From Terriglobales bacterium (GTDB lineage Bacteria; Acidobacteriota; Terriglobia; Terriglobales; Acidobacteriaceae), in the NCBI GenBank assembly GCA_015654835.1, contig JAATGG010000264.1, positions 1 through 64,000 on the forward strand: a DNA stretch of 64,000 nt, written 5' to 3'. Below are positions 1-10,352 of this stretch, in pieces. Under the pieces are notes generated by a model. The model saw nothing but the letters and a program-made list of their open reading frames with translations. It did not search any database and had not been told where the DNA came from. A program made the translations under genes and the position numbers. How positions within the stretch are numbered: the first letter of the stretch is position 1; each line of letters opens with the position of its first letter.

Positions 1-8
1 CGGACGAA

Positions 9-443
9 TTACACCGCCTGTTGCCGGGCCTCTCGCAATAGCAGCCTGTAGAGATAGACCTGCCCGAAAGCCTCGTTGGCCGCAACCGATTCGATCAGAT
101 ACTCCTGCCCCGCCACCGTCACCGCCAGCGTCATTGCAAAAAGAGACTGAGCCGACTGCAAATCCAGCGCACTGACCTGCTGCGCGACGCCGGTCGCCGA
201 CACCAGCAGTTCCCACTTCGACTCGCTTCCCTCCTGCCACGTAGGCCGAAGCTTGCGCATCACTACGGGACTAAGCACCACTTCCGCGAAGGTAGTCGAT
301 ACCAGTCCCAGCTCGGACATATTCGTGTCCGCATTCGCTCCTGTCATGCGCAACAGGGCCGTCGTTCCTGCCACACTGCGCAACAGCACGTCGGCCAACA
401 TCTGCGGCGCGCCTGCCGGGCTGCGCGGCGTTGTATCGCTCAT
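9..443 (-). CDS. Phage-like structural/head-tail protein (hypothetical)
   Basis: ORF of 144 aa, adjacent to and co-directional with the connector gene. Confidence 0.5.
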   Translation of the reverse strand: MSDTTPRSPAGAPQMLADVLLRSVAGTTALLRMTGANADTNMSELGLVSTTFAEVVLSPVVMRKLRPTWQEGSESKWELLVSATGVAQQVSALDLQSAQSLFAMTLAVTVAGQEYLIESVAANEAFGQVYLYRLLLREARQQAV

Positions 444-446
444 CGC

Positions 447-1070
447 TCACCCCAGCCTGTTCGCGATGTAAGGACGCAGCCAGGCCTGCACTGTTTCGTC
501 CACCAGCGAACTTGAAAAATATTCCATCTGCATTGTGTCGATCTTGCTCGTCCGCGCATTCAACGCCGGCGTCGATTGCGCATTCCGCACAATCTGCGCA
601 CATGCCGTCTTCACATCGTCCCCAATCGTTGCCAGGCCAGCCGTGTAAGTGACAGTCACTTCGTTGTACGGCAGTCCCAGCACATTCCACGGCAGCGTAA
701 GCTCTCCGGTAGCGGGGTCGAAGTCCACGGAGTTGGCGTCGATTGCGCTCCACTGCCCGGGCAGTGAAAAGGCTCGCGCAATCTCTGCAAAAGGCTCGTC
801 TGCAATCTCTCCCCGCCGCGGCTTTCCATAGCGGCCCTCGATACTGACCAGCGGCGTTGTCGCCGTGCCCAGCGGCGCTAACGGCAGATAACTCAGCCGC
901 GCAGTCTGCGATCCGCTGGTCAGCCGCAACCGCTCGGTATATTGGATAATGTTCAGGTCCGGCCGCCTGCAGTAGCTGTTGATCAATGCCGTGGCGGCCG
1001 TAACCCAATCCGCCGTCGTCCCCGTTGGCAATCCATAGTTCGGATAGTCCGCTGGCTGCAGATATGCCAT
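447..1070 (-). CDS. Phage head-tail connector/adaptor-like protein
   Basis: 207 aa, MAYLQPADYPNYGLPTG...TAATALINSYCRRPDL, typical gp6-like connector N-terminus, located next to the capsid gene. Confidence 0.6.
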   Translation of the reverse strand: MAYLQPADYPNYGLPTGTTADWVTAATALINSYCRRPDLNIIQYTERLRLTSGSQTARLSYLPLAPLGTATTPLVSIEGRYGKPRRGEIADEPFAEIARAFSLPGQWSAIDANSVDFDPATGELTLPWNVLGLPYNEVTVTYTAGLATIGDDVKTACAQIVRNAQSTPALNARTSKIDTMQMEYFSSSLVDETVQAWLRPYIANRLG

Positions 1071-1163
1071 ACCTCACCCTTTCTATTTCCCTGCCTATAA
1101 ACTTGGTATGGGAAAAGGCTCCATGAAACGAAGCCTCTTCCCACGCTGACACGTGCGCTCTGT

Positions 1164-2132
1164 TTACCGGTCCACTAAGACCTGGTAGTGCGCGTAGCCT
1201 GCCCCCTTCACCACCGGCGCGCCGAACTTGACCGCGACGTATTGGTGAGTCAGCGACCCCGGCAAGCCAAGCTGGAAGATCCTCGGTGTCGGATCGCCGA
1301 GCCAGTGATACTCGATCAGGTCCTCGGTCACGATATAGGCCGGCAACACCGCCGATCCCGATCCCGGTGTCCCCGTATAACTCAGGCTCCAGTCCGGAAT
1401 CAGCGGCAGGTCGCCCGCCTGCGTCGACAGCATCTTCACGCGGAACCCGCCTGTGATCTGATCGGTGTTGAGCACCACGTTGTACTCGGTCTTCATCTCC
1501 CGGTCGATCAGGTCCAGCAGCACCGGGTTGGCATAGATAGCCGTCGGCCGCACATAGTAGCCGTTGTTCGCCACCATCTGCGCCACCGCCGATTTCAATC
1601 CATCCACAATCGAGGCCGACGCGCCGATCGACACCGTGTTGCCCCCCGCCGCAATCTGCTGCGTTACGCCGTAGTATTGCGTAGTCGTCGGCGTACTCAG
1701 GCTCGTGTCATTGCCGTTCCACAAGGCCACGTCGTGCGTCACCATCACGCCGCTCACCGTGTCCACCATGTCTTTGGCTTGCAGATAGGCGAACTGCTGC
1801 TGCTGATTGCCCAGTTCGATATCGAACAGGTTGTAGTTGATCTGCGAAACAATCGCCTTCAGCGGCACGCTCCGCTCCACACGCGTCGGATTCACCACCG
1901 GCGCTACAATACTCCGCGGATTCACAAAGCCCGCCGCCCCCGGGTTCGGAATGGCCGTCTCCTCGAAAAAACGCGACGGATGCCCGGTCGCCGGAACCTG
2001 CTTGATGCGCTGTCCGAATGGACTCGAACGCCGGCAGATGTCGAAAATTTCTGTCTGATACAGTGGAACTTCGAGCGCGCCCGGCCCCATAAAATCCGCT
2101 GCTGCATGGATGTCTGCAAAGGTTGCGTTCAT
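1164..2132 (-). CDS. Phage major capsid protein-like (HK97-type context)
   Basis: Internal start MNATFADIHAAADFMGPGALEVPLYQTEIF; SU10-like major capsid features and position after the protease. Confidence 0.65.
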   Translation of the reverse strand: MNATFADIHAAADFMGPGALEVPLYQTEIFDICRRSSPFGQRIKQVPATGHPSRFFEETAIPNPGAAGFVNPRSIVAPVVNPTRVERSVPLKAIVSQINYNLFDIELGNQQQQFAYLQAKDMVDTVSGVMVTHDVALWNGNDTSLSTPTTTQYYGVTQQIAAGGNTVSIGASASIVDGLKSAVAQMVANNGYYVRPTAIYANPVLLDLIDREMKTEYNVVLNTDQITGGFRVKMLSTQAGDLPLIPDWSLSYTGTPGSGSAVLPAYIVTEDLIEYHWLGDPTPRIFQLGLPGSLTHQYVAVKFGAPVVKGAGYAHYQVLVDR

Positions 2133-2332
2133 AGGCTCTTTCCGCCCCCTCCAAGGGGCCATTCGCTGCTTGAACAGCACCATCCGGCCCTTGGTGAGCA
2201 GCCGGGGTTTCCGTCCGAGCGTTCAAAAATTCGTATCTTGAAACTCGTATCTTGGTGAGTAGCTGAAGACCAATCACATTTGGATACGCGATGCGATGGA
2301 CAACGCCACTTTCTACAAACTGCTGGCAACCG

Positions 2333-2752
2333 TCAGGCAATGCCTCCGGCCCGCAGCAATTGACTCTTCACCGCGATGCGCTGTTCCAGGCTCAGCCCCG
2401 CCAGCGCCGCGTCCAGCGTCCGCACATCCATCGGCCCCTCGGCGATACCGTGTTTGGCCAGCATCTCCGACGTCGCCGCGGGCACGGTCTTGCGCAGCGG
2501 ATTCAAGACGGCCGAAGCCGCCTTCACCTCGGCCAATTCCCGCTCGGCAGCAGCCAGTTTTTCCGCCAGTTCCTCTTCGCGTTTGCTCTGTTCCACGGTC
2601 GCGGTGATTCTCTCCACCTCGCCCGACAACACGCTTTGCCGCTCCTCCAGCCAACTCAGCGTCTTCTCCAGCAAAGCGGTTGCCGCTTCCAGCCGCTCCG
2701 CGATTCCTCGCTCCTGCTTTTCCATGCCATCCCTCTCTCGTTCGCTGCCCAC
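2333..2752 (-). CDS. Hypothetical coiled-coil protein, possible scaffold
   Basis: 139 aa, Glu/Lys/Ala-rich coiled coil between protease and capsid genes. Confidence 0.5.
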   Translation of the reverse strand: MGSERERDGMEKQERGIAERLEAATALLEKTLSWLEERQSVLSGEVERITATVEQSKREEELAEKLAAAERELAEVKAASAVLNPLRKTVPAATSEMLAKHGIAEGPMDVRTLDAALAGLSLEQRIAVKSQLLRAGGIA

Positions 2753-2891
2753 GCTCCCGCAGCCGTTTTATTAGCCAACAAAAAAAGCTCCGCGCGCGGA
2801 GCCTCTTTGCCGACATATTCACTTACTCCGAACCGCTACAGCGTTTTCGATTCCGCTCTGAACAGAACGCAAGCCGCGAATCGAAATTGCT

Positions 2892-3407
2892 CTAACTTGC
2901 CATGCGGAAACTCGTCGAGCGATAAGCCGCTTTCTCGCGCAGCAGGATAGCCGCCCCGGTAAAGGTCACCCGGGTCAGCTTCCACACCTCGGCCCGCATA
3001 TCGTCCACCCGGGCATCGGCAAGCTCATAACTCATCCCCATCGCCTCGGGTGCCTGCGCCTCGATCGCTTCCGCCACTTCGGGAAAATCGCGCGCGTAGA
3101 GATAGCCGCGCACCACCAGCCGCTGCCCGATCAAGTCCGCCTCCGTCAGCAGGCCGATCTTGCGCCGTGCATCGTGCCCATCCCATCCCGGCCGGTAATC
3201 CACCGCCATCCCCAGCAGCGAAGGCAGCGCCTGCTCTGCTGCTTCGCGCGTCAAGATCACCCGATGCCCGCGCGCTCCCGACGGTGCCTTGTCGCTGGCT
3301 GCGTTCACCATCGTCAATACCCCCTCGAAGGCCACCCGGTTGGGATGTCCTTCCACGTGGGGAATCTTTACTGCCATCGCTTCCAATCGCATGCGCTCTC
3401 CGCCCAT
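2892..3407 (-). CDS. Prohead protease-like protein
   Basis: 171 aa between portal and capsid genes; sequence VAFEGVLTMVN...GLLTEADLIGQRLVVRGYLY...MGMSYEL. Confidence 0.55.
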   Translation of the reverse strand: MGGERMRLEAMAVKIPHVEGHPNRVAFEGVLTMVNAASDKAPSGARGHRVILTREAAEQALPSLLGMAVDYRPGWDGHDARRKIGLLTEADLIGQRLVVRGYLYARDFPEVAEAIEAQAPEAMGMSYELADARVDDMRAEVWKLTRVTFTGAAILLREKAAYRSTSFRMAS

Positions 3408-3506
3408 CCGCTCTCACAACCTGGCCGGCTGCCTTCGCCTGCAACGCGGCCCGATCGCGCGCCTTTCCTATCGCAATTTTTGGAATTGGTGTAGACCGAA
3501 AATGCT

Positions 3507-4790
3507 CTAAGTCATCGCCTGCTCTATCGCTGCCTCGCCCGACAGTTGCGTCGTCCCATCCTGCCCCAAGGGTCCCAGGCCCCGCATCGCCCGCACCTCG
3601 TTCACCGTCAGCACGCCGGCTTGCAGCAATTGCACCTGCACCGCCAGCTCGGTCTCCTCGTCCCGTGCGTTCAGGTCGTTGAAAACAAATTCAAACTCCC
3701 GCCAGCCAATGCACTTGCCGAAAAGATCCCGCGTCACATGCCCGGCGAGTAACTGCGCAAGCGGTTGAATCGCCCCGCGAAAAGCCTCATCCGCAAGTTC
3801 CCCGGCGGTGGACCGGTTCACGTCCCCCTCCAACCCCAGCAGCAGCGGCGGCAGCCCAAACGCGTTGGCCACCATCCGAATCAAAAATTCCTGCCAAGCC
3901 AGCCGCAGGTCGGCGTCCGTTCCCTGCGCAAAACGCAGCACCTCCGGCTTCTGCTCCGTCGAAAGCAGCGGAACTCTTCCCGTTCCCTCGATCTCGTCCT
4001 GCCACCAGTGAATCAGCCGGTCATGCTGCGCCGGTGTCGCTTCATTCAGCCACAGCGCATATTGGGCCACCGAGTTGGCCGCCAGCTTGCCCGCAAACCG
4101 GTGCGCACTCAGGAATTGGTTGACCGTCTCGAATGCCACCTCCAGCGGTCCCAGGCCAAAAGGAGTAAAGCTGCGCGGATTCATCCGGATGTACATCAAC
4201 TGGTCGTCGCGCAAATCAATCGCGCTCGACTCCGTCTGTCCCGGCAGCGCCTGCGCATACCGCGCCGTCTCCGCCTGCCCGTCCCACCGCGCGTTGATCC
4301 GGATCGATGCGCCATCCACCGCCCATAACATCGCCGGCCGGTCTCCATCCCCGGTGGGCTCCATCTCGATCGCTCCATATCCGCCGGTCAGCGCATCCTC
4401 GATCACCTGCTCGATCAGCGTTCGAAAACTGTCGACGCCGTTCGGCTCTTCCAGCGTCCGGCGCAGTGCCCGCAGCTTTCTTTCCGCGTAGCCTACGTCC
4501 CCCGTTCTCACTCCGCGCCGCACGCGCACCTGCCAATCCATCGCCGCAATCCGGTCCTTGATGACATTGATGGCCCGGCGCACCACCGGCGTCTCCGCAA
4601 ACCGCCGCAGGCTCGCCGGCGTCGCCTTGGGCAGCAGCCGCCCTGGAAACTGCACCGGCCCCAGCACTGCAGGCAGCGCCAGGGTCTTGCGCTCCGTCTC
4701 TTCCCCGGCCGCTGCCACCTGCCGGTTGCCCGCTCTTCCGGTAGCCTGCCGCCAGATCTCTCGCAACTGCTCTCCAACCTTCACGCGCAC
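3507..4790 (-). CDS. Phage portal protein
   Basis: 427 aa; RAINVIKDRIAAMDWQV..., SFRTLIEQVIEDALTGGYGAIEME, FGLPPLLLGLEGDVNRSTAGEL motifs. Confidence 0.8.
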   Translation of the reverse strand: MRVKVGEQLREIWRQATGRAGNRQVAAAGEETERKTLALPAVLGPVQFPGRLLPKATPASLRRFAETPVVRRAINVIKDRIAAMDWQVRVRRGVRTGDVGYAERKLRALRRTLEEPNGVDSFRTLIEQVIEDALTGGYGAIEMEPTGDGDRPAMLWAVDGASIRINARWDGQAETARYAQALPGQTESSAIDLRDDQLMYIRMNPRSFTPFGLGPLEVAFETVNQFLSAHRFAGKLAANSVAQYALWLNEATPAQHDRLIHWWQDEIEGTGRVPLLSTEQKPEVLRFAQGTDADLRLAWQEFLIRMVANAFGLPPLLLGLEGDVNRSTAGELADEAFRGAIQPLAQLLAGHVTRDLFGKCIGWREFEFVFNDLNARDEETELAVQVQLLQAGVLTVNEVRAMRGLGPLGQDGTTQLSGEAAIEQAMT

Positions 4791-5016
4791 CTTCCTTCTC
4801 CCGCAGTCCCCAAAAACAAAAAAAGCACAACCCGCGAAGGGTTATGCCTCGTCTCTTCTTAGTTGCCAGCCGCCGGCTCAACGGATAAAAATACCGGCGG
4901 TCTAGCTAAATCCCAACCTCTAAATCCATGCTACACAGATCCCGGAAACAATCTGCAAACTTCGACCTACAAATCAACCGGCAGGCCTTTAGCGAGCAGC
5001 TAGAGGCTGCCCTTTT

Positions 5017-5853
5017 TCATATCCGCAGTTCCCGTCCCGCCGTCTCCGCCACCCGGCCCAGATCCGACGTCGTCAGCACCCTGATCTGGTGTTCTTCCAT
5101 CGTCTCCACCCCAAAGCGGTACATCGCCAACCGTTCCGGCTCCTCGTCCGTCGCTCCCAGCGTGGCTGCCGGCTCGACCACCGCGGTCAACTCCAGGTTC
5201 GCCCGTTCCACCCGCTCCACACCGGCCCGCAAGCCCGCCGCCGAGAACGCCAGCACCTTGGCCATTTCCACGCCCGGCTCCATGCTCACCGCATGAAACA
5301 TCCGGATCACGCCGTTCGGCCGATAGCCCACATCGATCCGCAGCGGATCTCCCGCCCGCGTATAGTCCGACGCCGCAATCCGCTTGCGCAGCAGGTCCCA
5401 CACCCCGGCCCGCTCAAACTCGCTCCGCATCTTCGACTGAATCGCCGCCCGTCCCCGCAGCCGCGTCACCCGCTCCCGCGGCGGAGGCTCCACATAGAGA
5501 CGCATCAGCTCTTCCATTCCCGCCGGAAGGCTTTCCGCCAGGTAAGCCTTGGGTACGGTCATCTGTACATTCAGCGATAGCGATTCGTCCAGCAGACGCA
5601 TCAACTTGCCCTGCGGCTCTTCCTTGAACCGCTTGCGCAGTTCGCTCTCCATGCCTTCCAGCAGCGAAGTATCCGCATTCGGGTCCAGGCACCGCACCCG
5701 GCGCCAGTCGCGGGTAAACTTCACCTCGGCCGCCTCCAGGCTGCCCTGCTCACGCAGAATCACCCCGATATGCACGTACTCGTTCCGCACTGCATCCGGC
5801 ACGTACCGCAGCAGTTGAAACTCGCATGGCCGCCGCTCGTTTCTACCCTTCAT
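5017..5853 (-). CDS. DUF3037-like protein
   Basis: 278 aa; CEFQLLRYVPDAVRNEYVHIGVILRE N-terminal signature of DUF3037. Confidence 0.75.
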   Translation of the reverse strand: MKGRNERRPCEFQLLRYVPDAVRNEYVHIGVILREQGSLEAAEVKFTRDWRRVRCLDPNADTSLLEGMESELRKRFKEEPQGKLMRLLDESLSLNVQMTVPKAYLAESLPAGMEELMRLYVEPPPRERVTRLRGRAAIQSKMRSEFERAGVWDLLRKRIAASDYTRAGDPLRIDVGYRPNGVIRMFHAVSMEPGVEMAKVLAFSAAGLRAGVERVERANLELTAVVEPAATLGATDEEPERLAMYRFGVETMEEHQIRVLTTSDLGRVAETAGRELRI

Positions 5854-5871
5854 CCCTGCCGCTCGCCCCTT

Positions 5872-6744
5872 CTAATTCACCATTCTCTCGATGCTAGACC
5901 CCCACAACGGTCCCTTCCAAGGGCCTTTCAACATTTCTTTTCCCATCGCCGCCCATTTAAGAAACGGCTTCCGATCCGATCGGCCGAATGCTTCAATCAG
6001 TTCCCGGACCTTGCTTCGGCGCGCCAGCAGCTTTTCCACCAGCGCCTCCATCTCACTCAGGTCTCCGCCGTACCACTCCGGGGGAACTTCGTTGGCCGCC
6101 GCCCACACCGTCTCCGCCGGCATCGTCTCCAGCCGCGTCAACCATGGCTCGAACGACTCCCATCCGATAATCTCCCGGTAGACATCGTTGCGATAGTAGA
6201 CCCCGCGCAGGGGAATATCCTCGAACTTCCATTCCCCGGCATGAAAACAATAGCCGTAATCGATAAACACCGCGCGATAGCGCCGCTCCCGCTGCTTGCG
6301 CGCAAACACTGCCTGCCGCCCGTTGGCGTTGCCCGTCCACTTATCTAGTGCCAGGATCCCGGCAAACTCGCCCAGGTTTCTGATCTCCGCAAGCTGTTCC
6401 TCGGGCAAAAAGTCCACCACCTGCCCCGGCATCAGCCCGCCCACGAATCGCGATCCGAACTGCAACCCAGCCTGGCACTTCACCCGCGTCTTGCCCAAAT
6501 CGATCTCCAGCTCCGGCGTGTTCTCAACCAGCCAGTCTGAAACCTCCACTAACTCGGCTTCCGGCGCCGTCAATCCCGCTGCGGTCGCCAGCCGTGAGGC
6601 CAGCAGCTCATTGGCCAGCACCCGCATGTGCTGCGGGTTATTTTGAAACTTCACGACATAGATATGGCCATCTGCGCCCAGCATCAACTGCCCTTGCGCA
6701 CCGCCCCGCATCCGCCGGATATGCTGCACCGCCAGAACCGCCAA
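5872..6744 (-). CDS. HipA-like kinase family protein
   Basis: 290 aa; GADGHIYVVKFQNNPQHMRVLANELLASRLA, LALDKWTGNANGRQAVF, FIDYGYCF kinase-like motifs. Confidence 0.75.
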   Translation of the reverse strand: MAVLAVQHIRRMRGGAQGQLMLGADGHIYVVKFQNNPQHMRVLANELLASRLATAAGLTAPEAELVEVSDWLVENTPELEIDLGKTRVKCQAGLQFGSRFVGGLMPGQVVDFLPEEQLAEIRNLGEFAGILALDKWTGNANGRQAVFARKQRERRYRAVFIDYGYCFHAGEWKFEDIPLRGVYYRNDVYREIIGWESFEPWLTRLETMPAETVWAAANEVPPEWYGGDLSEMEALVEKLLARRSKVRELIEAFGRSDRKPFLKWAAMGKEMLKGPWKGPLWGSSIERMVN

Positions 6745-6857
6745 TCCCGCCCTCTCTGGAAACTTATAGGAATTCTAAGCTCTTCCGCCGCAATTCTCCG
6801 CAAATTGCAGCCGGCTTTTCTCCACAGTACCTGATAGCGAGGATGAAACAATCCTCA

Positions 6858-8486
6858 TCACCCTCTCCGTCCTTCCAGCAGCTCCGCCCGTGCGCCCAGC
6901 CCGATCGCCATCGCCATCACCCGGTCGTCGTGCGTGCCCGCCCGCGCGCCCGTATTCCCGTCCGCCCCGCGCACAAAGCTCCTGCACTCCGCCAGCAGCC
7001 GCCGGCTCATAAACCGCTCCGGCTGCTCCACCAGCGCGGCATCCAGCCGCCCCAGCGCCGCCGGCCGGCTCATTGAGGTCGTCAGCCACCCCGGCTGCCC
7101 CGCCTGCCGATAGATCCGCGGATACTTGCAGACTGCTTCGGCCATCGCCAACACTCCGCTGCCGTGGTTGTTCCGCTCCACCACCAGCCACGCCTGGTTG
7201 TACTCGCCTGCCAGCTCCGTAACCAGCCGCGCCAGTTCCAGTCCGCCCACGTGCCCGGCAAACTCCGCACACTGCAACCCCGTCTCCAGGTCCAGTACCT
7301 CGGCTGCCGAGTAGTCGCCCTCGCTGCCCCCGCCCGCCGGATCCACCGCCACCAGGTATTCCTTGCCCTTCAGCGGGGGCAGCCAGATCTCCAGTTCCCC
7401 ATTCCGCCTCTGCGTTGCAGCCGGCAGCGCCGCCGCCAGCCGCGCCTCGATTGCCGCCAGTTCGAACACCGAGTTCCCGCTCGCCAGAAAGCAGCTCTCC
7501 GCGTCCTCGGCATACTCCTGCCGCGCCAACCCGCGGAAATTCGCGCGCACCTGCCGCCGAAACCCGATCTGCTCCAAATCCAGCCCCAACTCCAGCCCCA
7601 GTTCCCGCCCGAGCCGGTTCCGCGTCATCAGCGCCCGCTCCTCGTCCGTCAGGCTCGCCTCGGCCACGGCTTGGGCGCGATAGCGCGGCTCCATCCACCA
7701 TGGAAAGAAATGCCGCACCATCCCCGTCTCGCCCGCCTTCTGCCACTCCTCGTGAAAACAGCCCCCCACCCCGTCCGGCGTCGACTCCACAATCAGTTCC
7801 GCCCCTGGAGCCAGCGCCGCCCGCAGCCCCGCCAGCGTCTCTGCCGCATCGCCCGGCCAGCGTGCCAGCTCCGAGCAGTGCAGATTCTGCACCGTCAGCC
7901 CTCGCCCCGCGTTGCGGTCTCCCGCCGAAACCACCCGGTACTGCGAGTCCATCTCTGGAAACACCATCTGCCGCACGTTCGCCCGCGAAGTTCTCAGCGG
8001 ACCGGCGCGCAGTTCCCCCGGTAGCCACTCCAGAAACCGGTACACAATCCGGAAAATCTCCTCCGCCGCCTCCTGCGTATGCGCCACTTCCAGCGTCAGC
8101 GTTCCCGGCTGCGTAATCGTCTTCAGAAAAAATCGCGCCGCCGCCCACGTCGTCAATCCCATCTGCCGCGCCTTCAGCACAATGTTCCGCTCGCCCCGCC
8201 GCCGTTCGAACGCCCTCTGCGCCGCATTCGCCCTCAGCGGAGCCGTCCAGCCCTCCCGCGTCCTCACCAGCAGCAACTGCTCCGCCAGCGCCATGCCCAC
8301 CGTCCGTCCCCGCAAACTCGCCGGCCTCTGATCCAGAATCCTTCCGAACCGCTCCAGCTCCTCCGCATCCAATTCTTCCGGAGAAAGAATCCACTCCCGC
8401 GCTTCCTGCCCGGTTCCCTGTCCAGTTTCCCGCCCCGCTCCCCGCATAGCGCGCGCTCCATCCGCCGGGCCTCTCTCCTTTTGCAA
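6858..8486 (-). CDS. Phage terminase large subunit
   Basis: 542 aa; ERNIVLKARQMGLTTWAAARFFLKTI (Walker A-like), nuclease-domain motif YLVAVDPAGGGSEGDYSAAEV. Confidence 0.8.
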   Translation of the reverse strand: MQKERGPADGARAMRGAGRETGQGTGQEAREWILSPEELDAEELERFGRILDQRPASLRGRTVGMALAEQLLLVRTREGWTAPLRANAAQRAFERRRGERNIVLKARQMGLTTWAAARFFLKTITQPGTLTLEVAHTQEAAEEIFRIVYRFLEWLPGELRAGPLRTSRANVRQMVFPEMDSQYRVVSAGDRNAGRGLTVQNLHCSELARWPGDAAETLAGLRAALAPGAELIVESTPDGVGGCFHEEWQKAGETGMVRHFFPWWMEPRYRAQAVAEASLTDEERALMTRNRLGRELGLELGLDLEQIGFRRQVRANFRGLARQEYAEDAESCFLASGNSVFELAAIEARLAAALPAATQRRNGELEIWLPPLKGKEYLVAVDPAGGGSEGDYSAAEVLDLETGLQCAEFAGHVGGLELARLVTELAGEYNQAWLVVERNNHGSGVLAMAEAVCKYPRIYRQAGQPGWLTTSMSRPAALGRLDAALVEQPERFMSRRLLAECRSFVRGADGNTGARAGTHDDRVMAMAIGLGARAELLEGRRG

Positions 8487-8544
8487 CGATGCTCCGTTCC
8501 AAAACAGACAGAGGCCCAGCTCCCATCGCCGGCTTACTCCCGAT

Positions 8545-8952
8545 TTACTCTTTGTGCGTTATTGCTGCAATCAACAGGAGTCCACGCTTCTCGTCTGTCG
8601 TCCGGTTCCCGGCGTGCGTCTCAGTGTGGGCTTCATCCGTGGATCCCCCCACTTCGCCCGCCCACTCCGGTTCGGCCGCCAGTTCGCTCGCGGCGCTGTG
8701 CACACGCGACGGCTTCTCCGCCGCTCCGTTTCGTGCCGTCCTCTCCGCGAGTTCCATCAACAGGCGGGCGCTCTGCACATTCCCGCCCAGCGTGCTCTTC
8801 ACCAGGGACTCCGCAATCTCCGCACTGTTTTTTGAAAGCGCCTCGTCCGCGGCCTTGTTCATCTTTGCGCCGCCGCGGCTCGCCGCTTTCTTCTGCGAAC
8901 TCTTGCGTTTCCCCTTCTTGGCTACTGCAGTTTTCTGATTCGCTTCCACCAT
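8545..8952 (-). CDS. Hypothetical protein, possible small terminase / DNA-binding protein
   Basis: Internal start MVEANQKTAVAKKGKRKSSQKKAA; basic N-terminus, upstream of terL. Confidence 0.45.
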   Translation of the reverse strand: MVEANQKTAVAKKGKRKSSQKKAASRGGAKMNKAADEALSKNSAEIAESLVKSTLGGNVQSARLLMELAERTARNGAAEKPSRVHSAASELAAEPEWAGEVGGSTDEAHTETHAGNRTTDEKRGLLLIAAITHKE

Positions 8953-9327
8953 CGACCCGCCATTCCCGTCCCACCGTTCCGCGGGTATGAGTAACTCACT
9001 CGAAAAAAGGAAGAACGGCTCTGTTCCGCCGCTCTTGACTTTCCTCGTCTTGTGTCCGCGAACTCGCGGAAGTGGCACGAAACAGATCTGGAAAGCTCAC
9101 CCGCTTTCCTCTGTCCTTCTCTCTTCTTTTTGAATTGTTCTTAGCCTAACCAATCCCGCCCAAATTCCCTGCAATTCTCCCCGGCACATTTTGTCCCTTC
9201 CTTTGAGCCTGTTACCGCCAGTGCCTCTTCTCCCCTCTTTGACAAGAACGCGAACGGGCACAGCAAAAAGCACCCCGGCGCGGCTCGCCGAATCCTCTCT
9301 TCCCCAATGCTCTACCATGGACCGGTG

Positions 9328-10332
9328 ACGACTTCTTCCCTCCACACTCCCGTTCTCCTCGTTCATGGCGGCGCCTGGGCCATTCCCGCCGATGCCGCAG
9401 CCGCCCATGAAACCGGCGTCCGCAATGCCCTCGAAGCGGGCCATGCCGTCCTTTCCCGCGGCGGTTCTGCCCTCGATGCGGTTCAAGCCTCCGTCACCGT
9501 TCTTGAAGACGACCCCACCTTCGACGCCGGCCGCGGCAGCTTTCTCACCGCCGATGGCCGCGTGCAGCTAGATGCCCTGCTCATGGACGGTGGCCGCATG
9601 AAAGCCGGTGGCGTCGCCTGCGTCGAGCGGCTGCGCAATCCCATCCAGGCCGCGCGCCTGGTGCTCGAACAGAGCCCCCACGTCTATTTCGTAGGGACCG
9701 GTGCTGAAAATTTCGCCCACGCCCACGGCATGAATCTCATCGACAATGCCGAGTTGGTCCTCGACCGCGAACGCGAGCGCCTTGCCCATGCGCAGGCTCG
9801 CCAGTCCGCCGGCTTGGCCGATATCACCTTCTCCGGCCACCAGCCGTCCGTCGATCCCGCCCTGTGCGACGACAAGAGCCCTGAAACCGCCTTCGCACCT
9901 GATCCGGATTCCGCCCTGCTGAATTCTCATGACACCGTGGGCGCGGTCGCTCTCGATGTCCACGGCGATCTTGCCGCCGCTACTTCCACCGGCGGCACCC
10001 TCAACAAGACTCCCGGCCGCGTCGGCGATTCTTCGCTCATCGGCTGCGGCTGCTACGCCGACAATCTTGCCGCCGCCGTTTCTCTCACCGGATGGGGCGA
10101 ACCCATCATGAAGCTGGTCCTCGGCAAATGGGCCACCGACCGCGTCGCAGCCGGCACCCATCCCGAGCTCGCCGCCCGCGAGGCCATCGCCTATCTCTAC
10201 AACCGCCTCGGCGGACACGGCGGCATCATCCTGCTCGGCCCCGACGGCCGCTTCGGCTTCGCCCACAACACCCCCGCCATGGCCTGGGGCCTCGCCACCG
10301 CCACCGGACTCCACACCGGACTCACCGTCTAA
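9328..10332 (+). CDS. Isoaspartyl peptidase/L-asparaginase (Ntn-hydrolase, type 2 asparaginase)
   Basis: PVLLVHGGAWAIP..., LDAVQASVTVLEDDPTFDAGRGS, autocleavage region HDTVGAVALD, TSTGGTLNKTPGRVGDSSLIGCGCYAD; exact start codon uncertain. Confidence 0.9.
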   Translation, partial: TTSSLHTPVLLVHGGAWAIPADAAAAHETGVRNALEAGHAVLSRGGSALDAVQASVTVLEDDPTFDAGRGSFLTADGRVQLDALLMDGGRMKAGGVACVERLRNPIQAARLVLEQSPHVYFVGTGAENFAHAHGMNLIDNAELVLDRERERLAHAQARQSAGLADITFSGHQPSVDPALCDDKSPETAFAPDPDSALLNSHDTVGAVALDVHGDLAAATSTGGTLNKTPGRVGDSSLIGCGCYADNLAAAVSLTGWGEPIMKLVLGKWATDRVAAGTHPELAAREAIAYLYNRLGGHGGIILLGPDGRFGFAHNTPAMAWGLATATGLHTGLTV

Positions 10333-10352
10333 TCTGGTTTAAATTTCTAGAT

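Larger units (their letters stand above)
9..8952 (-). mobile_element. Partial prophage / GTA-like head and packaging gene cassette (continues beyond the left window edge)
   Basis: Co-directional genes resembling terminase, portal, prohead protease, major capsid and head-tail connector in canonical order. Confidence 0.8.

Noticed and set aside
6775-8526. 583-aa minus-strand ORF overlapping the terminase gene
   Set aside because: Gly/Ala/Arg-rich shadow frame of the GC-rich terminase gene with no recognisable domain.
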